A DNA stretch of 26,500 nucleotides from JAIPJA01 sp964390115 (GCA_964390115.1 CAYMGT010000008.1:1-26500); one strand, 5' to 3'; shown: positions 15,873 through 23,839, counted from the first letter of the stretch. Notes: generated from the letters alone by a model not told the origin. Translations and numbers: made by a program.

Positions 15873-17498
15873 TTAAACTCTTTTATCTTTAGTTTCTATA
15901 ATATTATTTTTAACCAAAGAAAATTCACAACCACAATAATCTTGACGATAAAGATTAAGTTTCTTTGATAAAATAACACTTTTTTGACAACCATGGGATT
16001 TTTTAAAGTTTTCTCCTTTATATTCTAAATTAAATTTCTGAGCAATTTCTTCTCCCATATTATTTATCAAATTAGCATCCTTGTGAGTACTCATAGTTAA
16101 GGTGGAAGCAAAATAGTCAATTTTTCTTTTTTTAGCCTCCTTAGCAGTTTCTTTAAGTCTATCTCTATAACAAATATAACAACGCTTCCCTTTTTCAGGT
16201 TCAGTTTCATAACCCTTAACTTTTTCCAACCAAAGCTTATGATCGTAGGCAGAAGCTATAGTTTTTAAACTAAATTCGTTAGCCACTCTATTTACATCTT
16301 TCAATCTTTTCCTATACTCCTTCAAAGAATAAATATTAGGATTGTAATAAAAAAATATCACTTGATACTTTGAACTTAAAATCTCTGAGGCTACATAAGC
16401 TCCACAACCAGCACAACAAATATGAAGTAATAGCTTAGGTTTTTTTTGTCTTTCTTTTTTTTCAAATAGAGTAAAAAATATGACTATAGCCAACATTAAG
16501 ATAATTAAAGTAAGTAGTAAATAAAATTTTCCCAAACTTTGAAAAAATAACCCCAAAATACCAAAAATAAGGGCAAAGCTATAGAAAACTAAAACTGATT
16601 TAACTTGACCCCAACCCAAAGAAAGAAAACGATGATGTAAATGCTTCTTGTCTGCAACTTTAAAGGGATTATTTCCAGATAAAATTCTTCTAAAAATTGT
16701 CCAAATTACATCCATAATCGGTAGAGCCATTACCAAAAGAGTAATAGCTATTTTACCCCCAGATATAATAGCCAACACACCTAGTAGATAGCCCAAGAGT
16801 AAGGACCCTCCTTCACCTAAAAATAGTTTAGCTGGATGCCAATTTAAAATTAAAAAACCTAAGCAAGCAGCTGCTAGAATTAGAGCAGCTAAACCAATAT
16901 CAGGCTGATAATATTTAGTAGTTATTGTAAAAAGAAAAATAATTAAAGAACCAATTAAGGTAAGACCAGAGACTAAACCGTCTAAACCGTCTAAGAGTTT
17001 AGTAGTATACATCATGCCCAAAAGCCAAAGAAAAAGAAAAATATTAGATAAAGTTAAAAAACCCCAAATAGATATAGAGTTAAGAGATATTATAGACCCC
17101 GATGGTCCACTTATTTGGCCTATCTCTACCCCACCTAAAATTAATGAGATTATCGCTAAAATAGGAAAGATTATCTGATACCTAGGTTTTAAATTAAATT
17201 TATCATCTAAAATGCCGCCTACAACTAGAAAACTAGCTCCAATAAATACTGATAACCAGTGACTATGTCCTAAAACGCCTTGAAATAACTGTTCTTTAAA
17301 AATAAAAGAAAAAAAGAAAAAAACTAAAAAAATAGCTACGCCTCCCATTAGAGGTACTTTCTTTAAATGTATTTTTCTACCAGGCTTAGGCCAATCTACT
17401 ATTTTAAACTTTAAAGCCACTTGCCTAACTACATCACTTAGAAAAACACTGGTGATAAATACTGCTATAAAAATTGTAAGATATTGCCACCACAACAT
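15873..17498 (-). CDS. Fusion: WecA/MraY-family glycosyl-1-phosphate transferase + QueH epoxyqueuosine reductase
   Basis: 541 residues with two unrelated domains in one frame. Residues 1-345 are a polytopic undecaprenyl-phosphate sugar-1-phosphate transferase of glycosyltransferase family 4: 'DDKFNLKPR', 'LLDGLDGLVSGL', 'PIMDVIWTIFRRIL' and 'HLHHRFLSLGW' are its cytoplasmic catalytic loops, and the HLHHR loop places it near WecA/TagO. It loads a sugar phosphate onto the lipid carrier for surface glycans. Residues about 352-541 are QueH (DUF208): 'HICCAGC' with Cys361/362/365, 'RCYICYRDRL' with Cys440/443 and 'YCGCEFS' with Cys522/524, the iron-sulphur ligands of the enzyme that reduces epoxyqueuosine to queuosine in tRNA. 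The motif has Gly364 where Pro is usual. The linker is Lys/Arg-rich and no start codon lies close before the QueH part in frame. Function of the joining is unknown. Confidence 0.85.
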   Translation of the reverse strand: MLWWQYLTIFIAVFITSVFLSDVVRQVALKFKIVDWPKPGRKIHLKKVPLMGGVAIFLVFFFFSFIFKEQLFQGVLGHSHWLSVFIGASFLVVGGILDDKFNLKPRYQIIFPILAIISLILGGVEIGQISGPSGSIISLNSISIWGFLTLSNIFLFLWLLGMMYTTKLLDGLDGLVSGLTLIGSLIIFLFTITTKYYQPDIGLAALILAAACLGFLILNWHPAKLFLGEGGSLLLGYLLGVLAIISGGKIAITLLVMALPIMDVIWTIFRRILSGNNPFKVADKKHLHHRFLSLGWGQVKSVLVFYSFALIFGILGLFFQSLGKFYLLLTLIILMLAIVIFFTLFEKKERQKKPKLLLHICCAGCGAYVASEILSSKYQVIFFYYNPNIYSLKEYRKRLKDVNRVANEFSLKTIASAYDHKLWLEKVKGYETEPEKGKRCYICYRDRLKETAKEAKKRKIDYFASTLTMSTHKDANLINNMGEEIAQKFNLEYKGENFKKSHGCQKSVILSKKLNLYRQDYCGCEFSLVKNNIIETKDKRV

Positions 17499-17516
17499 GT
17501 AATTTATAATTATTAC

Positions 17517-17545
17517 TTGACAAAGTATATTATATATGCTATTAT
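17517..17545 (+). promoter_or_regulatory. Strong consensus promoter of the 25-aa peptide unit
   Basis: TTGACA (17517-17522), 17-base spacer, TATTAT (17540-17545). The -35 is perfect and the -10 has one mismatch. Expected start near 17552. It overlaps the region where the divergent fusion gene must also have its promoter (TATAAT-like hexamers on the minus strand around 17527-17545), so the two may compete. Confidence 0.75.
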
Positions 17546-17582
17546 ATTTATATAATTAACGTTTCTTAAAAAAGGAGGAAAA

Positions 17583-17660
17583 ATGTTTATAGGTACTATT
17601 GGTGTAATTTCATTATTTGCTTTTTCAGCTTTCTACGCCGTAAAAGTCACAAAGGCATAA
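17583..17660 (+). CDS. 25-residue single-span membrane peptide
   Basis: A short complete frame with sequence MFIGTIGVISLFAFSAFYAV followed by KVTKA and TAA. Residues 2-20 are hydrophobic with small residues and the C-terminus is basic, so it should be one membrane helix with the C-terminus in the cytoplasm. Support for translation is unusually good: a near-consensus promoter, the strong SD 'AAAGGAGGAA' (GGAGG at 17574-17578, four bases before the ATG), and a rho-independent terminator 20 bases after the stop. The unit is about 160 bases and monocistronic. Almost all other genes here lack an SD, so high expression is likely. The role could be a small membrane regulator, a toxin of a type I pair, or a subunit stabiliser. 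No antisense partner was found. A non-coding RNA is the alternative. Confidence 0.7.
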   Translation: MFIGTIGVISLFAFSAFYAVKVTKA

Positions 17661-17680
17661 AATGTGACAAAAAATAAACC

Positions 17681-17713
17681 AAACAGTCTTTCAAAAAAAA
17701 GACTGTTTTTTTT
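17681..17713 (+). terminator. Intrinsic terminator of the 25-aa peptide unit
   Basis: An 11-bp perfect stem (AAACAGTCTTT, 17681-17691, with 17698-17708), a 6-base loop CAAAAA and eight T (17706-17713). A smaller inverted repeat, GTCACA/TGTGAC (17646-17651 and 17663-17668), spans the stop codon just upstream. Confidence 0.9.
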
Positions 17714-17764
17714 ATACTTAAATAACTAATTATATAATAAGGTATATTTAAGCTTTTGACTAGT

Positions 17765-17792
17765 AAAAAAACCGCCTACAAAATAAAGCGGT
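17765..17792 (-). terminator. Intrinsic terminator after the membrane-anchored Clp ATPase
   Basis: On the minus strand the stem ACCGCTT/AGGCGGT (17786-17792 with 17771-17777, one U-G pair) closes an 8-base loop and is followed by seven T (17765-17771). It lies 21 bases after the stop of the Clp-like gene. The remaining sequence between this and the plus-strand terminator at 17713 shows nothing else. Confidence 0.75.
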
Positions 17793-17813
17793 AATTTGAC
17801 TACCCTAATTAAA

Positions 17814-20507
17814 TTATAATTCTCTGCCCTCTATAACCTCAATTTCAGCTTGATCATTTATATAGACCACGTCACGACGTTTTAATTTTTTAGCTAAAAA
17901 TAAGTTAGCCACTTCATTTTCTATTTTATCTTGCAACAATCTTCTCAGTGGTCTAGCACCAAACTCAGGATTATAACCTTGTTGAGATAAAATTTCTAAC
18001 CCTTTATCGCTACACTTTAAACTAAAGCCTTTCTCTTCTAGACGTTTATTCATCTTATTTAACATTAACTTAGCTATAGCTAAAATATCTGCCTGACTTA
18101 AGGGTTTGAAAACTATAATTCCATCAAAACGATTTATAAGCTCAGGTCGCATTACTTTATTTAAATGATTATCTATTAAATTCTGTTTTATTATATCCAT
18201 TTTTTCCTGATTTCTAACTGATTCTTGAATATATAGCGCTCCAGCATTTGAAGTAGCAATAATAATAGCATTAGAAAAATTAACCGTTCTTCCCTGCCCA
18301 TCAGTTAAACGACCATCATCCATAATTTGAAGAAATAAATTTAAAATATCAGGATGTGATTTTTCTATTTCATCTAACAAAATTAAAGCAAAAGGTTTTT
18401 TTCTAACCGCTTCTGTTAAATAACCTAGCGAACCATCACTATCGCCTATCATTTTTTTAATACTATCTGGATGTTGATATTCACTCATATCAAGTCTAAT
18501 CATATAATCTTCACTGCCGAAATATATCTGTGAAACAGACTTGGCTAGCTCAGTCTTACCTACACCAGTTGGACCTAAAAAAAGGAAATTAGCTATTGGA
18601 CGACTACTTTCTCTAAGCTCAGTTCTACTTCTTCTTAAGCTAGCTGAAACAGCTTGCACAGCTTCTTCTTGATCTATCATGCGCTCATGAATAAATTCTT
18701 CTAAGTGAAGTAACTTATAGCTCTCATCTTCTCCAATTTGACTTACAGGTACGCCTGTCAGTTCACTAACTACATAAGACACATCTTGTTCACTGCAAAT
18801 ATTGTCTCCATTTTTTTGTTGTGTTCTTTGATAAGCTTGACCCGACGCTGCTTTTATAACATCTACTGCTTTAGCGGGTAAAAACTTATTTTGAATATAT
18901 TTATCCGTCATTTTAACAGCTTTCTCTATGGCCTTGTAAGTAAAATAAATACCATAACGAGCCTCTAAGGCACTTAATTTACTTTCCACTATTCTAATAG
19001 ACTGATTTAAAGAAGGTTCAGCTACACCTACAGTAGTTAAAAGACGACCCAAAGATGAAGATTCTAAAAAACGATTATAGTTATTAGTGGTAGCACTAGC
19101 TAGGAAAAATAAAGCTTTTTTATCTAGAGCATCAGCCAAAACTTCTGATAAATCTAAACTTTGCTCACCTCCTGAACTAATTCCTCCTAAATTTTCTAGG
19201 TTATCTATAAATAAAATTATATTACCAGCTTTATTTATTTCATAAAGGCAAGTTAACAATCTTTCTTGAGCTTCACTAGGTGAAGCTCCACTTATTAGCC
19301 TGGCTGAATCTAATTCTAAAAGTCTTTTATCTTGTAAAAATTTAGGCACCTCTTCTTTTACCATTAATTGTGCTATACCTTCAATAATAGTTCTCTTACC
19401 AGTGCCTGGCTCACCAACTAGTAATGCCCCTGCATAACCAGTTTGCCAAGACTGAAAAACTGCTTCAATTTCTTTATCTCTGCCTACACAAATTTCAAAC
19501 TCATTATATTTGGCTTTAAGAGTTAAATCTCTAGAAAAAGCATTTAAAGTTGGTGTAGCCACGGCTGTAAAAGACTTATTCATTGATCCTCCAGGCTTTA
19601 ACTGTGATAGCTTATTTAAAGATTCTCTATTGGCAATAAATTGTTTATCTATTCTATACCACTCCACCATATTAACTAACATATCTTTATCTATAGATAA
19701 ATCATATAGAATTTCTTCAATGATCTTATCTTCTTCTAAGCATGGTACTAATAAATTCCAAGGTTCCACCGCCTCTTGTCTAAATTGATATGCTCCAATA
19801 TAGGCTTTTAAACAAGCGGTATTTGCCGCCTCATTTAATTGACTAGCTAAGTTATTATCTTCAACTTCTACAGAAATTAAATACTTTTTTAGCTTATCTA
19901 CTAATTTATGGGCGTCTAAATTTAATCTAACAAATAAGGCTTTAACGGTTTTATCTGACAGAAGAACCCAAAAAATATGCCTAGCACTAATATGTTTTTG
20001 TTTTAATCTTTTAGCTAATATATAAGCATCTTCTATAATCTTCTGAGCTGAAGAACTAAAATAGGTAGCTAGATCTTTACTACCTTTAACATTTAACGTC
20101 TCAACTGAGTTTAAATTTATATCCTCATCTTTATTTTTTGGATACTTTATTTTACGTTTTGAGTTAATTGCTTCACTTTTTTTATAAACAATAAAAAGAG
20201 CAAAGAATAAAGAAACTAAAAACCAAAGAATTAAAATACTCTGATATTTCCAAAACTTAATAACATCTAATATATTTTGATTAAATTCAGTATTAGCTTG
20301 TTTATAGAACCAAAAAAATAAAGCTAGCCAACCAGATATTGCTAATACATAGCAAATTAACAAGACAACCTTGTCAGTCTTTTTCTTGGCTTTTTTTAAA
20401 TAAATTACAGTTTTTGAAAGAGAGCTTTGCCAAGCAAGTTTTTTACCCATAAAAACATCACCTTCATCTTTATTTTTTGTCTGATTAAAATTAAAATCTG
20501 AATTCAT
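17814..20507 (-). CDS. Membrane-anchored ClpC/ClpA-like AAA+ ATPase
   Basis: 897 residues from the ATG at 20507, which follows the previous stop by 5 bases. A longer frame from 20567 would overlap the upstream gene and adds nothing family-like, so I reject it. Two transmembrane helices (about 46-67 and 90-108), then a double Clp_N repeat (about 145-290), two AAA+ modules and a C-terminal D2 small domain. NBD1 has Walker A 'GEPGTGKR' (365-372) but Walker B reads 'LFIDN' with Asn436 in place of the catalytic Glu, and the usual 'ALERRF' arginine-finger stretch is 'SLGRLL'. NBD2 is intact: 'GPTGVGKT' (645-652) and 'ILLDEIEK' (709-716). No ClpP-docking (I/L/V)GF loop follows 'ATSNAG', and there is no long M-domain. 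It probably unfolds substrates at the membrane, independently of ClpP. Cotranscribed with the tryptophan-rich gene. Confidence 0.88.
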   Translation of the reverse strand: MNSDFNFNQTKNKDEGDVFMGKKLAWQSSLSKTVIYLKKAKKKTDKVVLLICYVLAISGWLALFFWFYKQANTEFNQNILDVIKFWKYQSILILWFLVSLFFALFIVYKKSEAINSKRKIKYPKNKDEDINLNSVETLNVKGSKDLATYFSSSAQKIIEDAYILAKRLKQKHISARHIFWVLLSDKTVKALFVRLNLDAHKLVDKLKKYLISVEVEDNNLASQLNEAANTACLKAYIGAYQFRQEAVEPWNLLVPCLEEDKIIEEILYDLSIDKDMLVNMVEWYRIDKQFIANRESLNKLSQLKPGGSMNKSFTAVATPTLNAFSRDLTLKAKYNEFEICVGRDKEIEAVFQSWQTGYAGALLVGEPGTGKRTIIEGIAQLMVKEEVPKFLQDKRLLELDSARLISGASPSEAQERLLTCLYEINKAGNIILFIDNLENLGGISSGGEQSLDLSEVLADALDKKALFFLASATTNNYNRFLESSSLGRLLTTVGVAEPSLNQSIRIVESKLSALEARYGIYFTYKAIEKAVKMTDKYIQNKFLPAKAVDVIKAASGQAYQRTQQKNGDNICSEQDVSYVVSELTGVPVSQIGEDESYKLLHLEEFIHERMIDQEEAVQAVSASLRRSRTELRESSRPIANFLFLGPTGVGKTELAKSVSQIYFGSEDYMIRLDMSEYQHPDSIKKMIGDSDGSLGYLTEAVRKKPFALILLDEIEKSHPDILNLFLQIMDDGRLTDGQGRTVNFSNAIIIATSNAGALYIQESVRNQEKMDIIKQNLIDNHLNKVMRPELINRFDGIIVFKPLSQADILAIAKLMLNKMNKRLEEKGFSLKCSDKGLEILSQQGYNPEFGARPLRRLLQDKIENEVANLFLAKKLKRRDVVYINDQAEIEVIEGREL

Positions 20508-20512
20508 AAAAA

Positions 20513-20875
20513 TTAAATTAACTGAAATAAAATACCATAAACAATTAAGGGGGGTAAAACTGCCCAAAAAATAAATAAGGCCAGTGCTAAAATTACAATA
20601 ATTAACATCGCAAATCCCCTAAATACAATTTGTACTATTCTTATTAAAAAACTAATAAGCCTTCCGGTAAAGTCAGTTTGTCCATACATGGGTACAAATA
20701 TATTTTTAAGCCAAACCCAAAAACCCAAGGAAGCTTGTTGCCAAGAAACAAAGGCCGACAAGAAACGTCCAAAGCGCCACCAACCTACGCTATACCACCA
20801 AATAGGAAAATACAAAAAATCCCAAATAATTTGAACACTTAAACCCGTGCCTTTTAAGATTGAGCTTTTAGCCAT
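20513..20875 (-). CDS. Small tryptophan-rich membrane protein of unknown function
   Basis: 120 residues. A first half rich in Trp and Phe ('WDFLYFPIWWYSVGWWRFGRF') is followed by 'SWQQASLGFWVWLKNIFVPMYGQTD' and then one or two strong transmembrane helices ('GFAMLIIVILALALFIFW', 'LPPLIVYGILF'). Wide aromatic belts suggest interfacial segments in the membrane. It precedes the membrane-anchored Clp ATPase by 5 bases, so the two are almost certainly co-translated. A plausible role is a membrane partner or substrate adaptor for that ATPase, which is inference from context only. I know similar unnamed small proteins beside this ATPase in CPR genomes by general recollection, not by a search. No SD. 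Confidence 0.75.
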   Translation of the reverse strand: MAKSSILKGTGLSVQIIWDFLYFPIWWYSVGWWRFGRFLSAFVSWQQASLGFWVWLKNIFVPMYGQTDFTGRLISFLIRIVQIVFRGFAMLIIVILALALFIFWAVLPPLIVYGILFQLI

Positions 20876-20912
20876 AAATGTTAAAACAATAATCTTTTTT
20901 TCTTTTGCTTCT

Positions 20913-20918
20913 AGTATA
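20913..20918 (-). promoter_or_regulatory. Candidate -10 of the Trp-rich/Clp ATPase operon
   Basis: TATACT on the minus strand, 38 bases before the ATG. At 17-base spacing the -35 is TTAAAC, only a partial match. The upstream sequence is AT-rich. The region from 20876 to 21100 otherwise holds the divergent clpB promoter and CIRCE operator. Confidence 0.35.
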
Positions 20919-21002
20919 TCATAAATTATTAATTAGTTTAATGATTACTTAGTTACTAAAATAGTACATTTCTATTTCCCTCTTACAACTTGAAATTTAA
21001 CC

Positions 21003-21031
21003 TTGACATAGTAAAAATTATAAACTAAAAT
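21003..21031 (+). promoter_or_regulatory. clpB promoter
   Basis: Perfect -35 TTGACA (21003-21008), 17-base spacer, TAAAAT (21026-21031). The expected start at about 21038 falls inside the left arm of the CIRCE element, the classic arrangement for HrcA repression. Leader of about 60 bases, no SD. Confidence 0.85.
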
Positions 21032-21035
21032 AGCT

Positions 21036-21062
21036 TTAGCACTCTAATAGTTTGAGTGCTAA
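21036..21062 (+). promoter_or_regulatory. CIRCE operator (HrcA binding site)
   Basis: TTAGCACTC (21036-21044), 9-base spacer, GAGTGCTAA (21054-21062): both arms match the canonical CIRCE inverted repeat exactly. It overlaps the start point of the clpB promoter. HrcA, the repressor that releases CIRCE after heat shock, is not encoded in this window. Confidence 0.97.
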
Positions 21063-21100
21063 AAAGGTTATATAATAAAAACTAAATTGATATATAAAAT

Positions 21101-23749
21101 ATGTTTAATCGTTTCACTAACAAGTCACAAGAAGTTATAATCAACGCCCAAATAATCGCTTCAGATAATGGACAAGAAAATATTGAAGCCTTACACCTTT
21201 TAGCATCTCTTTTTCAGCAACAAGAAGGTTTAATTAAGCCTATTCTAGAAAAAATGAACATTGATCCTGATGCTATTGAAGATAAAGCTTTTTCTAAAAT
21301 TGAATCTTTACCTAAGCAAAAAACTAATGCCATTAATCAAAGCAATATTAGTACTGTCCAGGGTACAGGAGAAGTGGCTACTATTTTAGAGAGGGCTAAA
21401 AAAGAAGCTAATTCAATGGGCGATGAATATATTTCTACTGAACATATACTCCTAGCTCTTATAGGTGTACGCTCCCCTGCTCAAATACTTCTTTTAAAGT
21501 ACAGGATAGAATATGACACAGTATATAAACTTCTAAAAGAACTACGTGGTAGTAAAAAAATTACTGATCCAGCTCCTGAAAAAAAATATAAAATATTAGA
21601 AAAATATACTAGCAATTTAACAGAAATGGCTAGAGAGAAAAAATTAGATCCAGTTATTGGTCGTGACACAGAAATTAGAAGAATTATGCAAGTTCTACTG
21701 AGAAGAACTAAAAATAATCCCGTTTTGATCGGTGAAGCAGGCACAGGTAAAACTGCTATCATTGAAGGTTTGGCTCAAAGAATAGTAAATGGAGATGTGC
21801 CGGAAAATTTAAAAAATAAAGAGATAGTAAATTTAGATTTAGGAGCACTGCTAGCAGGAGCTAAATTTAGAGGCGAGTTTGAAGAAAGAATAAAGGCAGT
21901 GATAAAAGAAATTAAAAGCCAAGAAGGTAAGTTTATTCTCTTCATAGACGAACTCCATACTTTAGTCGGGGCAGGAGCTACTGAAGGATCTATGGATGCC
22001 TCTAATATGTTAAAACCAGCTTTAGCTAGAGGCGAACTTAGAACAATTGGGGCTACCACTACAAAAGAATATCAAAAATATATAGAAAAAGACTCAGCTC
22101 TAGAAAGACGTTTCCAACCTATTTATGTAAACGAACCCAATTTAGAAGACACTATTAATATGCTTAGAGGTATTAAGGAAAAATATGAAGTTCATCATGG
22201 GGTAAGGATAACCGATGAAGCAATTATTGCTGCGGCTAATTTATCTAATCGCTACATTAGTGATCGTTTTTTACCTGACAAAGCAGTGGATTTAATTGAT
22301 GAAGCTACTTCAGCTCTTAGAATGGAAATAGATTCAATGCCAGATGAGCTTGATTCTCTTAAACGTGAAATAGAACGATTAGAAATTACTAAAGCTGGAC
22401 TGAAAACTGAAAAAAAGGAAGGGACTGCTGGTTATAGGAAAATTATTAAACAGCTTGAAACTCTAAAAGAAAAAAGTAACCAGTTAGAACTTCACTGGAA
22501 AAATGAAAAAGATATTATTACTAAAATTAGAAGCTATAAGAAAGAAATGGATGAATTAAAGATTAAAGCCGAAATTATTCAACATCGCGGTGATGACCTA
22601 ACTGAAGTAGCTCGTATACGTTATGGACTAGTTCCTGACTTAGAAAAAAAGATTAAGCAAGAAGAGCTAAAACTAACCAAAATTCAAAGTAAAGGACAAT
22701 ATATATTAAAAGAAGAAATAGACGCTGAAGATGTTGCTAAAGTAGTAGCTCGCTGGACTGGAATTCCTGTTAGTAAAATGTTAGAGAGTGAAATAAAAAA
22801 ATTAGAAAAAGTTGAAAATAAATTAGAAAAACATGTTGTTGGACAAGACGAAGCTATCCATTCAGTTTCTAATGCTCTACGTCGAAGTAGAGCGGGTATA
22901 AATGAAGAGAAAAAGCCAATTGGCTCTTTCTTGTTCGTTGGTCCTACAGGCGTGGGAAAAACTGAGTTAGCTAAAGCCTTAGCTAAATTTATGTTTAACG
23001 ACGAAGGGTCTCTAATTCGCTTGGATATGAGTGAGTTTATGGAAAAGCATTCTGTAGCTAAATTAATTGGCTCCCCTCCTGGATATGTAGCTCACGAAGA
23101 AGGTGGGCAATTATCTGAAAAAGTCCGAAGAAAGCCATATAGCGTAATCTTATTTGATGAGGTAGAAAAAGCTCATCCAGAAGTTTTTAATATACTCTTA
23201 CAAATATTAGATGATGGTCGCATGACTGACTCTAAAGGCAGAACAGTAAACTTCAAAAATACCATTATTATCATGACCTCAAACTTAGGTAATGAGATTA
23301 TAAAGCAATATTCTATTGGATTTCAAGAAAGTGAAAATGATGCCTCTGAGGGAAAATCTAGAGACAAGGAAATGAAGGAAAAAATTGATAAAATACTTAA
23401 AGATTTCTTTAAACTAGAATTTTTAAACCGTATTGATGAAATAGTTCTCTTTAAGAGTCTTAACAAGGAAGACTTAACAAAGATTGTTGAGTTAGAATTA
23501 AAAAAGGTAGAAACAAGACTTAATAATAAGCAAATTGGAATAAATATTAGTAAACAAGTTAAAAAACTCTTAGCTGAGAAAGGTTATGATATTACCTTTG
23601 GAGCCCGACCGCTTAAAAGAATAATTCAAACTATGATTTTAGACAGCTTAGCTATGAAAATTATTCAAGGAAAGGTTAAGGAAGGCGACAAAATAAACAT
23701 TGATATTAATAAAAAAGAAGAAAACCAAATCGAAGTAAAAATTAAATAA
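21101..23749 (+). CDS. clpB: ClpB-type AAA+ disaggregase with a ClpP-like IGF loop
   Basis: 882 residues. ClpB, with DnaK, rescues aggregated proteins in the cytoplasm. Clp_N repeats span about 5-145. NBD1 is intact: 'GEAGTGKT' (211-218), 'FILFIDE' (278-284), 'SALERRF' (332-338). The middle region (about 412-530) is a full-length ClpB coiled-coil M-domain, far longer than in ClpC, ending 'RYGLVPDLEKKI'. NBD2 has 'GPTGVGKT' (614-621) and 'VILFDEVEK' (682-690). After 'TSNLG' comes 'KQYSIGF' (735-741), followed by an acidic/charged loop to 'EFLNRIDEI'. An IGF there is the ClpP-docking tripeptide of ClpA/ClpC and is not expected in ClpB, so the protein looks like a ClpB body with a ClpC-like loop. 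It has its own promoter and CIRCE site, hence heat-shock control. ClpC is the alternative name, but the M-domain argues for ClpB. Confidence 0.9.
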   Translation: MFNRFTNKSQEVIINAQIIASDNGQENIEALHLLASLFQQQEGLIKPILEKMNIDPDAIEDKAFSKIESLPKQKTNAINQSNISTVQGTGEVATILERAKKEANSMGDEYISTEHILLALIGVRSPAQILLLKYRIEYDTVYKLLKELRGSKKITDPAPEKKYKILEKYTSNLTEMAREKKLDPVIGRDTEIRRIMQVLLRRTKNNPVLIGEAGTGKTAIIEGLAQRIVNGDVPENLKNKEIVNLDLGALLAGAKFRGEFEERIKAVIKEIKSQEGKFILFIDELHTLVGAGATEGSMDASNMLKPALARGELRTIGATTTKEYQKYIEKDSALERRFQPIYVNEPNLEDTINMLRGIKEKYEVHHGVRITDEAIIAAANLSNRYISDRFLPDKAVDLIDEATSALRMEIDSMPDELDSLKREIERLEITKAGLKTEKKEGTAGYRKIIKQLETLKEKSNQLELHWKNEKDIITKIRSYKKEMDELKIKAEIIQHRGDDLTEVARIRYGLVPDLEKKIKQEELKLTKIQSKGQYILKEEIDAEDVAKVVARWTGIPVSKMLESEIKKLEKVENKLEKHVVGQDEAIHSVSNALRRSRAGINEEKKPIGSFLFVGPTGVGKTELAKALAKFMFNDEGSLIRLDMSEFMEKHSVAKLIGSPPGYVAHEEGGQLSEKVRRKPYSVILFDEVEKAHPEVFNILLQILDDGRMTDSKGRTVNFKNTIIIMTSNLGNEIIKQYSIGFQESENDASEGKSRDKEMKEKIDKILKDFFKLEFLNRIDEIVLFKSLNKEDLTKIVELELKKVETRLNNKQIGINISKQVKKLLAEKGYDITFGARPLKRIIQTMILDSLAMKIIQGKVKEGDKINIDINKKEENQIEVKIK

Positions 23750-23776
23750 TTTAACTTCTCTACTAATAACTTCACA

Positions 23777-23807
23777 TACAAGCAAGGATAAGATGTCCTT
23801 GCTTGTA
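23777..23807 (+). terminator. Hairpin after clpB, probable terminator
   Basis: A perfect 12-bp stem (TACAAGCAAGGA, 23777-23788, with 23796-23807) and a 7-base loop. The following sequence TAGTTT is a poor T tract, so it may be a weak terminator. It also sits 32 bases before the next start codon, where it could instead act as a processing or read-through control element. Confidence 0.6.
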
Positions 23808-23839
23808 TAGTTTAAAATGAAGCTAAACACTAAAAAACT

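Noticed and set aside
20508..20567. Longer N-terminus for the Clp ATPase starting at 20567
   Set aside because: It would overlap the coding end of the Trp-rich gene by over 50 bases in another frame; the ATG at 20507 directly after that stop fits better.
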